Positions 1-6,846 of a stretch of DNA of 7,387 nt are shown piece after piece (the stretch's first letter is position 1; every line of letters starts with the position of its first letter). The stretch comes from Actinomycetes bacterium (GTDB taxonomy: Bacteria; Actinomycetota; Acidimicrobiia; Acidimicrobiales; Microtrichaceae): NCBI GenBank assembly GCA_023434535.1, contig JAEYSR010000287.1, positions 1 to 7,387 on the forward strand, in the 5' to 3' direction. The notes beneath the pieces are model-generated. The model was given only the letters and a program-made list of their open reading frames with translations, was not told the origin of the DNA and did not search any database. The translations under genes and the position numbers were made by a program.

Positions 1-452
1 CTCCCGGGATGCGCGCCCGCCCACTCCTCGACGTGCCAGTCGTTGTAGGCCTGCAGCACGGCCAGCGCCAGGTCCTTGTCGTCGGTGTTCGCGAAGATCT
101 GCCCGCAGAACTGGGGGAACGACGGGAAGCACAGCGACGCCAGGACACCGCCGGCGTTCATGTCGTCGATCCGGGCGTCCACGTCCCAGCAGCCGCGGCG
201 GATCTCGTCGAAGCGCGTCGGCTCGATGCCGTACTCCTCCTGCGGACGCCCGGACACGGCGTTCAGGCCGAAGTTCGGGATCTCGACGCCCTCGAACAGC
301 CACATCTCACGGCCGGCGTCGTTCTCGATCACCCGCGGGGCCCGGTCGGCGAACGCGGCCTGAAGCCGCCCGTCGAACATGCTCGGGGGCTCCACCAGGT
401 GGTCGTCGACGCTGATGATCGTCAGGTCTTCCGGGCGCATGGGCTCGGGCAT
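1..452 (-). CDS. Amidohydrolase (Amidohydro_2, TIM-barrel metal-dependent hydrolase), N-terminal part
   Basis: Only the first 150 codons lie in the window; the gene runs off the left edge. The protein starts MPEPMRPEDLTIISVDDHLV. The Asp-x-His metal-binding pair of the amidohydrolase superfamily is visible as D16-D17-H18 at the end of the first strand. Later a Cys-Phe-Pro-Ser-Phe-Pro-x-Phe-Cys-Gly stretch (around residues 108-117) matches the actinobacterial branch of this family, as does the preceding pattern of a conserved Trp-Asp-x-Asp and Met-x-x-x-Gly. The family hydrolyses or decarboxylates small substrates with a divalent metal in the cytoplasm; the substrate cannot be told from this half. 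I chose the ATG at 452 because AGGAGGA lies five bases upstream; a second in-frame ATG at 440 is less well placed. It lies 60 bases after the acyltransferase gene and could be its own unit. The assignment is solid for the family and open for the substrate. Confidence 0.9.
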   Translation of the reverse strand, partial: MPEPMRPEDLTIISVDDHLVEPPSMFDGRLQAAFADRAPRVIENDAGREMWLFEGVEIPNFGLNAVSGRPQEEYGIEPTRFDEIRRGCWDVDARIDDMNAGGVLASLCFPSFPQFCGQIFANTDDKDLALAVLQAYNDWHVEEWAGAHPG

Positions 453-457
453 CGGGG

Positions 458-464
458 TCCTCCT
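458..464 (-). promoter_or_regulatory. Ribosome binding site of the amidohydrolase gene
   Basis: Reading on the minus strand, AGGAGGA is followed by five bases (ccccg) and the ATG at 452. This is a near-perfect Shine-Dalgarno sequence, stronger than anything ahead of the two overlapping genes upstream. It supports the chosen start and independent initiation of this gene. Confidence 0.75.
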
Positions 465-498
465 GTCAGCTGGCGCCACCCTACGAGGGCCGTTGGAG

Positions 499-512
499 GC
501 CGCCAAAGCGGC
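499..512 (-). terminator. Small GC hairpin directly after the acyltransferase stop (weak terminator candidate)
   Basis: A perfect 5-bp inverted repeat, GCCGC-tttg-GCGGC on the minus strand, begins at the first base after the TGA stop (513-515). There is no T-run behind it and the stem is short, so it is not a convincing intrinsic terminator. It could slow ribosomes, stabilise the mRNA 3' end or be chance in GC-rich DNA. It is listed because it is the only structure visible in the 60-base gap that may separate two transcription units. Confidence 0.2.
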
Positions 513-2507
513 TCAGGGGCCTGCGACCTCGGACAACGCCTCCTGCAAGGGGCCGACGAGACGCCGGGCTCCGGTCGCCGTCAGATCCGTCGGACCGAGG
601 TACGACCAGCGGCCCGACTCCGTGGCGGGGCACGCCACGACCGTGCACAGCACCGGGACCGGATCGACGACGCGCACCGACGGCCGGCCCCTGGCAGCCC
701 GTCGGCCGATCGAATCGGCCGCATCCGACCGCGCCTCCACGGCCGTCCGGTCCAGCGCCGGCACGCTCGAGCCCTGCCTCAGCAACGACAGCCGACCTCT
801 CGGGAACGAGTCCCCGAAGTCCGGCACAGGTCCGACCAGGATGGTCGGGGTCCCGAGCCTGTCCATCTCGTCGAGCAGGTCCTCCGTGCCGGCCTCCCAC
901 TCCGCCACCGTCACGGCGCCTCCGGTCGCTCCCGCTGCGTCCGCGGCCGCCAGACCTCGCCGGGGATCGAGATAGTCCGTGGACTGGTTCGCGACCACAA
1001 CCGCCGCAGGCCGCTGCGAGCGGATCTCGTCCATGACCGAGCGCTGCCACTCTGCGCAGCGGTCGTAGCCCGCAGGAACCACGCCAGGCAGGAACGGGCA
1101 ACCGGCTCTGCTGCGCTGCAAGGTGCCGAGGTCGGAGCGGCCCGCCGCGTCGACGACCGCGGGCACGAGTCCGTTGGCCAGTCCGTCACCCACCACCATC
1201 ACCGTGCCGCGGCCGTGCCGAGGACCCCAGCGGCAGCCGTCGGCGGGGTCGGCGACGGCGTCGCGGTTGATCAGGTGACACGTCGATCCGAACGACGGCG
1301 GGTGGTCGTACCAGTCCACGGGCTCGTCGAGCCCGAGACCAGTGGACGACAACCGGTTCGCCCCGGCGAGGACGGCGAGGGGGACGACCAGGCACGAGGC
1401 GCCGAGAGCGATCGTGCGCCGACCGGTCCACCACGGGTTCGATCCGATCGGCCGCTCGATGAAGCGGAACGACATCCAGGCCGGAGCGAGCGATCCCAAC
1501 GCCAGCGCCACCACCACCCAGGCGTCGCCGCCCAGCAGCCTGGTTCCGAGCACCAGGGCCGGCCAGTGCCAGAGGTACCAGCTGTACGACAGGTCGCCGA
1601 GCAGGACCGCGGGCCGCCACGACAGCACGCGGGGCGACGTCGTCGGCGACGAGCCGCCGACGAGGACGGCGACAGTCGCACCGACGACGACGATCGCCCA
1701 CGGACCGGGATGGACCGCGGCCGGAGAAGCCCGCACCGCAGCAACGGCGATCACTGCCAGGCCGATCCAGGCGACCCACCGCGGGGCCGGTCGACCGTCG
1801 ACCCTCGGACCGATGAGCAACAGCGCGGCGACGACGCCGGCGCCGAACTCCCACAGCCGGGTCGGCATGGAGAAGAACGCCAGACGAGCCGTCGCCTGTC
1901 CGACGTCGATGATCCCTGCGGTCGCAGCGAGCGCCAGAGCGAGCGACATCGCAGAGGCCACGCTGACCGCGACGAGGACAGACCGGCGCCATGATCGTCG
2001 GGCACCCAGGCAGGCGGCGACGAGAGCGAGGAGCGGCAGCACGAGGAACAGCTGCTCCTCGACCGACAGCGACCAGGTGTGCAGGAACGGGTTCGAGACG
2101 GCGGTGAGGTCGAAGTAGCCGGTCGTCCGGTAGAGCTCCACGTTCGCGACGAAGACCGTGGCGGCGGCGCCCGTGCGGAACGCCCTCTGCTGCATGCCGA
2201 ACGGGCTGAGCACCAGGAGCGAGCCGACAGTCGTGACCACCGTGAGCACGGCCAGCGCCGGGAGGAGCCGACGCACCCGCCGCGCGTAGAAGCCGCGCAG
2301 GTCCAGGGAGGCGTCCGGACCGGCGCGTCGGAGGAGGCTGCCGGCGATGACGAAGCCGGAGATCGCGAAGAAGACGTCGACCCCGAGGTAGCCACCCGGA
2401 AGCGCGAGGCCCGTGTGGAAGGCCACCACCATCGTGACGGCGACGGCTCGTAGGCCCTGGATGTCGGAGCGGCGGCCGCCGATCGGCCCCGTCTCCGGAG
2501 CGGTCAA
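513..2507 (-). CDS. OafA/YrhL-type membrane acyltransferase with C-terminal SGNH domain lacking the catalytic triad
   Basis: The protein has 664 residues, a typical length for an Acyltransferase_3 membrane domain followed by an SGNH domain. The N-terminal part (about 12-385) has many hydrophobic helices and the family's hallmarks: DIQGLRA at 15-21, the invariant His31 of the FH motif, GGYLGVDVFFAISGF at 38-52, HTWSLSVEEQ at 143-152, and a later LSYSWYLWHWP helix. These proteins move acyl groups, usually acetyl, across the membrane onto sugars of surface polymers. After a last helix near 365-384 comes an SGNH-like region with family Cys positions and the SRAGCPF motif near 466-472. Block I reads VVGDGLANG, so the nucleophile Ser is Gly442. 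The final DxxHLT block reads GPTDLT (638-643), replacing the Asp and His. The start is the TTG at 2507, which overlaps the upstream stop as TTGA; no other start codon lies close upstream of DIQGLRA and no clear ribosome binding site is present, suggesting translational coupling. The family call is firm; the acceptor is unknown. Confidence 0.93.
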   Translation of the reverse strand: MTAPETGPIGGRRSDIQGLRAVAVTMVVAFHTGLALPGGYLGVDVFFAISGFVIAGSLLRRAGPDASLDLRGFYARRVRRLLPALAVLTVVTTVGSLLVLSPFGMQQRAFRTGAAATVFVANVELYRTTGYFDLTAVSNPFLHTWSLSVEEQLFLVLPLLALVAACLGARRSWRRSVLVAVSVASAMSLALALAATAGIIDVGQATARLAFFSMPTRLWEFGAGVVAALLLIGPRVDGRPAPRWVAWIGLAVIAVAAVRASPAAVHPGPWAIVVVGATVAVLVGGSSPTTSPRVLSWRPAVLLGDLSYSWYLWHWPALVLGTRLLGGDAWVVVALALGSLAPAWMSFRFIERPIGSNPWWTGRRTIALGASCLVVPLAVLAGANRLSSTGLGLDEPVDWYDHPPSFGSTCHLINRDAVADPADGCRWGPRHGRGTVMVVGDGLANGLVPAVVDAAGRSDLGTLQRSRAGCPFLPGVVPAGYDRCAEWQRSVMDEIRSQRPAAVVVANQSTDYLDPRRGLAAADAAGATGGAVTVAEWEAGTEDLLDEMDRLGTPTILVGPVPDFGDSFPRGRLSLLRQGSSVPALDRTAVEARSDAADSIGRRAARGRPSVRVVDPVPVLCTVVACPATESGRWSYLGPTDLTATGARRLVGPLQEALSEVAGP

Positions 2508-4090
2508 CGGTCGATCGGTCGAGCCGTCACCGACACCGCCACGACGGGCGACGGCTCGGCCTCCGGGATCTCGAGACCTGGTGGCGGCCCGAGCGGGGCT
2601 CCCCGGGTCGGCGGTCGCCGGCGGCGTCGCGGGCCACCACGCAGGGCCGCACGGGTGGATGCCAGGGTGATCCGGACGGCCTCCTTGCCGATCGTCGAGA
2701 ACGTGACGGGGATCAGCACGGCGTACAGGAGCTGCGCCGTCCGCTTCATCCGACGGTCGACCATGCGCCGCAGCCAGGGCTTGGCCCAGGACGGCGCCTT
2801 GACGTACACGGGCGTGATCTTGGCCAGCATCTCCGCGAGGTCCTTGTGCGGGTGGTCGAGGATCGAGTCCTGGTGGAAGCTCGACGCCCCCTCCCGCACC
2901 AGCTCCTCGCCACGCGGCGACAGGTAGCCCTCCTCGACGGCCAGGTCGTACAGCTTCGTCTTGGGAAGGGGGTAGAAGACGTTGCCCGAGCACTGGTCCG
3001 GGTGGACCCGGTCCACCAGGTCGAGCGTCTTCCACATCTGCTCGGGCGTCTCGAGCGGACTGCCGTAGATCGTCGACATGAAGGAGCGGATCCCGTGCGA
3101 GTGGATCAGCTCCGCCTTCTCGATGACCAGCTCGTCCTTCATGGGACGCTCGTAGATCCGCCGGCGGACGTCCTCGTCACCGGAGTCGATGCCCATGAAG
3201 ATCATCGAGCAGTTCGCGGCGGACATCGCCTTCATCAGCCGGGGCTTGATCGTCGTCGGGTAGCCGAAGCAGTACCACGGCAGACCGATGCGGTCCCGGT
3301 ACACCTCGCAGAACTCCTCGACCCACAGGACGCTGGTCGTGAAGTTGTCGTCGTGCAGGGAGATCTGGCTCACGTCGTAGCGAGCGAGGTTCTGCTCGAG
3401 CTCCTGCATGACGTTCTCGACGCTGCGCTTGCGGAGGAAGTCGCCCTTCCCGTCGAAGATCTCGCGCTGGTAGTGGATGTTGCAGAAGGTGCACTTGAAC
3501 GGGCACCCGCGACCGGTGAAGACCTCGAGGTTGTCCCTGAAGGCCCCCCACTCCCACCACAGCTCCTTCTCCGGGAACGGGAGTCGGTCCAGGTCGTTCT
3601 CCAACGGGCCGATCTCGTTGCGGTGGACGACGCCGTCCGACTTCACCCACATCGTGTGGACGTCCTCGATCGGTTCTCCGCGACCCATCCGCTCGACCAC
3701 CTCGAGAAGCGGCCACTCCCCCTCTCCGGTGCACACGATGTCGACCCAGTCGTGTGAGATCACGAACTCGGGGAGCGCCTGGGCGTGGTGGCCGCCCACC
3801 ACGATGGGCACGTCGAGCTCTCGCTTGAGGCGTTCGCCCATCCTCGCTGCGTGCGACCACAGGTTGGTCGGCGCGCCGATGCACACCAGGTCCGGGTCGA
3901 AGTCCTTGGCTCTCGCCACCAGGGCGTCGTGGCGGTTGAGCCGGGCGAGCGCAGGGAAGTCGAAGACGGTGTTGTCGTCCAGACCCGGCTCGAAGATCAG
4001 ATCGACCTCGTGGCCGTGGTGCGTGAGCATCGACATGAGGTAGCCGAGGCCCAGGCTCTCTATCCCCCGATACCAGAAGAGCACCCGCAC
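2504..4090 (-). CDS. Radical SAM protein with N-terminal B12-binding-like domain
   Basis: The protein has 528 residues. Residues 1-140 form a Rossmann-type B12-binding-like domain: a start MRVLFWYRG, GYLMSMLTHHGHEVDLI at 16-32, VVGGHHAQALPE at 97-108 and the GEGE signature at 122-125. The classical cobalamin DxHxxG motif is not seen. The radical SAM core follows, with the [4Fe-4S] cysteines C196, C200 and C203 in GRGCPFKCTFC, then a DDNFTT segment and a GIDSGDEDV segment typical of the class. Such enzymes cleave S-adenosylmethionine to start radical chemistry, often methylation or ring and lipid remodelling; the substrate here is unknown. A hydrophobic stretch near 456-475 could touch the membrane. 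The last 44 residues (485-528) are Arg/Pro-rich and look unstructured. The start is GTG at 4090, with GGAGG eight bases upstream. It sits between a glycosyltransferase and an acyltransferase, so a role in building the same surface molecule is likely but inferred. Confidence 0.93.
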   Translation of the reverse strand: MRVLFWYRGIESLGLGYLMSMLTHHGHEVDLIFEPGLDDNTVFDFPALARLNRHDALVARAKDFDPDLVCIGAPTNLWSHAARMGERLKRELDVPIVVGGHHAQALPEFVISHDWVDIVCTGEGEWPLLEVVERMGRGEPIEDVHTMWVKSDGVVHRNEIGPLENDLDRLPFPEKELWWEWGAFRDNLEVFTGRGCPFKCTFCNIHYQREIFDGKGDFLRKRSVENVMQELEQNLARYDVSQISLHDDNFTTSVLWVEEFCEVYRDRIGLPWYCFGYPTTIKPRLMKAMSAANCSMIFMGIDSGDEDVRRRIYERPMKDELVIEKAELIHSHGIRSFMSTIYGSPLETPEQMWKTLDLVDRVHPDQCSGNVFYPLPKTKLYDLAVEEGYLSPRGEELVREGASSFHQDSILDHPHKDLAEMLAKITPVYVKAPSWAKPWLRRMVDRRMKRTAQLLYAVLIPVTFSTIGKEAVRITLASTRAALRGGPRRRRRPPTRGAPLGPPPGLEIPEAEPSPVVAVSVTARPIDR

Positions 4091-4098
4091 CTGGACAG

Positions 4099-4103
4099 CC
4101 TCC
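4099..4103 (-). promoter_or_regulatory. Ribosome binding site of the radical SAM gene
   Basis: GGAGG on the minus strand lies eight bases ahead of the GTG at 4090, inside the 31-base gap after the GT2 gene. It decides for this GTG rather than for the second in-frame GTG two codons later, and shows that the gene has its own initiation signal within the operon. Confidence 0.65.
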
Positions 4104-4121
4104 GTGAGCCCTCTGCGCCTG

Positions 4122-4847
4122 TCAAGCAGTCGCGCGGGCGGGAATCGCCAGCGCGGCCCGGACGCGAGCGAGCTCTCCCAACGTGGCGGCGGCGTCGCGG
4201 ACGGGCCGGAGCGACGATCCCTCGACGTGGCGCCATGCGACGGGCCGCTCCACGACGGTCAGTCCGGCACGGCGCGCCCGCTCGATGAGCTCGACGTCGA
4301 AGCCGTAGCGACTGGACACCATCTCGGCGAGGACAGGTGACACGCTGTCCCGCCGCAGGCCCTTCACGCCGCACTGAGGGTCCGACGCGCCGGAGAAGCC
4401 GAGGACCCGCACGGCGGAGCGGAAGCCGCGACCTCCGACCCGGCGGACCAGCGGTTGCGGCGGCGAGCACACCGAGCCCGGCAGACGACGGCTCCCCAGC
4501 ACCAGGTCGGCTTGGGCGAGCGCCGACCGCACCGCCACCAGCGACTCGAGGTCGACGGGGAAGTCGGCGTCGAGCAGCAGGACCAGCGGGTGCGCCGCGA
4601 GGCGAGCTCCGGACAGGAGGGCAGCTCCCTTGCCACGGTTGACGCCCGAGCGGTGCACGCGGACGTCGTCGCCGAACGACCGCGCGACCTGGACCGTCCC
4701 GTCGTCCGAGCCGTCGTCGGAGACGATGACCTCCCAGCCGGCCGAGCAGATCGTCGGGAGCTCTCGCAGGAGTCGCTCGAGCGTCGCCGGGAGACGCCGC
4801 TCCTCGTCGAACGCGGGGAGGACCACCGACAGCCCACGGTCCTCCAC
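4122..4847 (-). CDS. GT2 family glycosyltransferase, dolichyl-phosphate glucosyltransferase-like
   Basis: The protein has 241 residues and no membrane helix, the size of a bare GT-A catalytic domain. In order it shows LSVVLPAFDEE at 6-16, the nucleotide-binding SDDGSDDGT at 43-51, NRGKGAAL at 70-77, the metal-binding DAD at 93-95, GSRRLPGSV, DPQCGVKGL, and RYGFDVELI followed by VERPVAWRH. The DPQCGxKxxRRD and FDVEL motifs place it with Alg5-like dolichyl-phosphate beta-glucosyltransferases and bacterial polyprenyl-phosphate hexose synthases. It would transfer a hexose from a nucleotide sugar to a polyprenyl phosphate at the inner face of the membrane, giving a lipid-linked donor for a GT-C enzyme such as the one encoded just upstream. 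I chose the GTG at 4847 because GGAGG lies eight bases ahead of it. A GTG at 4853 is too close to that site. An ATG at 4994 would add 49 residues with no family resemblance. Confidence 0.9.
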   Translation of the reverse strand: MEDRGLSVVLPAFDEERRLPATLERLLRELPTICSAGWEVIVSDDGSDDGTVQVARSFGDDVRVHRSGVNRGKGAALLSGARLAAHPLVLLLDADFPVDLESLVAVRSALAQADLVLGSRRLPGSVCSPPQPLVRRVGGRGFRSAVRVLGFSGASDPQCGVKGLRRDSVSPVLAEMVSSRYGFDVELIERARRAGLTVVERPVAWRHVEGSSLRPVRDAAATLGELARVRAALAIPARATA

Positions 4848-4983
4848 GATCACCCCCTCCGATCGGCCCCGGCCAGCGACGCGGGATCGGCCGGCCCCGC
4901 TCGTCCGACGCCGACCATGGTGGGGCCGAGACGGTGCCGAGCACAAGCGACCGGCCGTACCGCCGACTGGGCCGGGACGTCGC
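4848..4983. other. 136-base gap between the GT-C and GT2 genes, with ribosome binding site and inverted repeat
   Basis: On the minus strand this gap ends with GGAGG (4856-4860), the ribosome binding site that fixes the GT2 start at 4847. Within the gap, CGGCCCC at 4892-4898 and GGGGCCG at 4922-4928 form a 7-bp inverted repeat around 23 bases; another CGGCCCC copy at 4864-4870 could pair with the same arm. No T-run follows, so this is not a clear terminator, and I could not find a convincing -10/-35 pair. If the GT2 gene started at 4994 the gap would vanish. The gap is the only place in the five-gene run where an internal promoter could sit. Confidence 0.5.
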
Positions 4984-6846
4984 TCACCACTCACCCCAGA
5001 GCAGCCCGCCCGCTGGGAAGCACCATGCGAACAGCAGGAAGAGACCGCCCGAGCAGGCCAGCGTCGGCCACAGCATCGTCGGCCGTCGACGGAGCCACGG
5101 CGCCGCCACCGCAGCGACGAACGGGAGGGTGGGCATCAGCAGCCGAGCGCCGGGAGCGAAGCCCTGTGGACCGATCCAGGCGATCACGAGCTCGCAGACG
5201 ACGAAGACCCCGTAGCCCACTCCGAACCGCCGGGTGATCGGGCGTACGGCAATCGCCGTGATGACGAACATGGCGAGCGAGAGCACCTCGTTGACGATCT
5301 CGACCCAGTGCTGCACGAAGTTCCCGGGGCTCTGGAGGAATCCAGCCTTCGTCCACGTCGCGAGGCTGAGGACCGGGGCGTGGCCGTAGTCCGCCTGTGC
5401 GCTGAGGAACGCGATCGGGCTCCCCTCCACGGTCCACAGCCACGACGCGTAGGCGAGCACTCCCCCGGCCGACAGGAGGACGCCCAGCTGGGCGGGCCGC
5501 AGACGACGTACGTGAGCTGTCACCCGACGCAGACCGAACGGCGTCGCGACGTCGAGGTGCCGGCGGTCCGACGGGTCGGCGGATGTCGTCGGCCGCTCGA
5601 CGTCGAACACCCGCGCTCGTGCGCACACGATCACGACCAGGGCGATGATGACGGGAAGCGCGTTCGGTCGGGTCGCCGTCGCGGCCGCTCCGACGAGACC
5701 GGCGAGCACCGGGTGGTCGCCGTCGATCAGCACCCAGACCGCCATCAGCAGTGCCAACAGGAGGACGTCGCTGTAGGCGACGCCGGAGAAGAGGAACGCG
5801 TACGGCGACAGCACCACGAGGAGGGTGGCGACCCGACGGTCTCCGACCGGGACACCCCGTCCCCGCATCCACCGCCACATGAGGACCACCGCGACCAGAC
5901 CGGAGACGACCGTGATGATGACTCCGGCGTCCATCACAGACCCGGCCCAGCGGCCGAGGAACCGCTGAGCGAGAGCCAGGCCCGGGAACGACGCCACGGA
6001 GGCAACGGACCCGTCGTAGCCCTCCGTCGCGATGTGCCAGTAGTCGCCGGTGCCCCAACCGACCTTCCCGGTCTGGTCGAGGAGGTCGACGCCGAGGAGC
6101 CCCGACCAGTCCACGGGTTCCCCACCCCACCACGGAGACGCCACGAACATCACCTTGGTCGCCACGAGAGCGCTGCCGAACCAGGCGACCACCGGCCACA
6201 GGTAGTCGACAACCCGACCGTGGGCGTCCTCGACGGATCCGAAGGACACTCGGCTCGGCCGTGGCGCCGCCCACCACGCCGCCGCCTGGCGGGAGCCCCG
6301 CACCGCGGCGGTCACCCAGGACCTCAGCCGGCGGGGTGCCCCGTCGGCGATCTCGCCGGCGGGGTGGACCACCAGAGCGAGCACGATCCCCACGACGGCG
6401 ACGACCGCCGCGGCCACGACCAGCCACGCCGGGGCCTGCTCCCACCACGCGACGACGGCGACGGCCGCCCCCGGCGTCGCTCCCACCAGCGCCCTGCGCG
6501 ACAGGAGCGGGGTGGTCCACGGCTCGGTGACGCCGAGCACGACGGCCCACAGCGCCGTCGGCACCCACGAGAGCAGCGCGACGGTGAGCCCACCGGCCAA
6601 CCCATCGGTCAGCACCGCCATCGCCAGCACCATCGCCATCGTGACGGCAGGACCCCAGGTGGGCCGGCGGCGCAGGACGGCCAACGCGCCGACGTAGGCA
6701 CCCGCGATGAACGGTGCGGCGAACCCTGTGCCGTGCGTGCCGACGACGGCCTGCGGTTCGACGACTGCGACGTGCTGGAGGAGCAGGACCGGAGCGACGC
6801 CCAGGGACACCGCGCCCAGCGTTCGGAGGAGCTCGTCGTCAGCCAC
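4984..6846 (-). CDS. PIG-V-like GT-C mannosyltransferase, membrane protein with extra N-terminal membrane domain
   Basis: The protein has 620 residues and is strongly hydrophobic, with a dozen or more likely helices. Residues about 210-620 resemble bacterial homologues of the GPI mannosyltransferase PIG-V: a helix at 212-235, an outer loop with DYWHIATEGYDG at 268-279, FPGLAL at 287-292, LSPYAFLFSGVAYSDVLLLAL at about 346-366, and ATRPNALP at 391-398. Family members use polyprenyl-phosphate mannose to mannosylate lipids or proteins on the outer side of the membrane. Residues 1-165 form an additional hydrophobic block of perhaps five or six helices that I do not recognise; it makes the protein longer than the usual 400-450 residues. 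In the first loop the conserved WD pair reads W264-G265. The start is GTG at 6846, overlapping the upstream TGA (6839-6841) by eight bases with no clear ribosome binding site, implying translational coupling. The GT2 enzyme downstream may make its donor. The family is fairly sure; the sugar and acceptor are unknown. Confidence 0.85.
   Translation of the reverse strand: MADDELLRTLGAVSLGVAPVLLLQHVAVVEPQAVVGTHGTGFAAPFIAGAYVGALAVLRRRPTWGPAVTMAMVLAMAVLTDGLAGGLTVALLSWVPTALWAVVLGVTEPWTTPLLSRRALVGATPGAAVAVVAWWEQAPAWLVVAAAVVAVVGIVLALVVHPAGEIADGAPRRLRSWVTAAVRGSRQAAAWWAAPRPSRVSFGSVEDAHGRVVDYLWPVVAWFGSALVATKVMFVASPWWGGEPVDWSGLLGVDLLDQTGKVGWGTGDYWHIATEGYDGSVASVASFPGLALAQRFLGRWAGSVMDAGVIITVVSGLVAVVLMWRWMRGRGVPVGDRRVATLLVVLSPYAFLFSGVAYSDVLLLALLMAVWVLIDGDHPVLAGLVGAAATATRPNALPVIIALVVIVCARARVFDVERPTTSADPSDRRHLDVATPFGLRRVTAHVRRLRPAQLGVLLSAGGVLAYASWLWTVEGSPIAFLSAQADYGHAPVLSLATWTKAGFLQSPGNFVQHWVEIVNEVLSLAMFVITAIAVRPITRRFGVGYGVFVVCELVIAWIGPQGFAPGARLLMPTLPFVAAVAAPWLRRRPTMLWPTLACSGGLFLLFAWCFPAGGLLWGEW

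Noticed and set aside
9..1994. A 661-codon open frame on the plus strand
   Set aside because: It lies antisense to the amidohydrolase and acyltransferase genes. Its translation is Arg/Pro/Gly/Asp-rich without any recognisable motif, as expected for a shadow frame in GC-rich DNA.
2508..3035. Upstream extension of the acyltransferase frame by 176 codons to an ATG
   Set aside because: The extension overlaps the radical SAM coding sequence in another frame and has no acyltransferase homology; the family's N-terminus begins just before DIQGLRA.
2846..3757. A 303-codon open frame on the plus strand
   Set aside because: It is fully antisense to the radical SAM core, whose Cys motif and surrounding signatures are intact on the minus strand. 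The plus-strand product has no family resemblance.
4899..4921. Possible promoter in the gap before the GT2 gene
   Set aside because: No -10-like AT-rich hexamer at a sensible distance from a -35-like element could be found; the region is almost entirely G and C.
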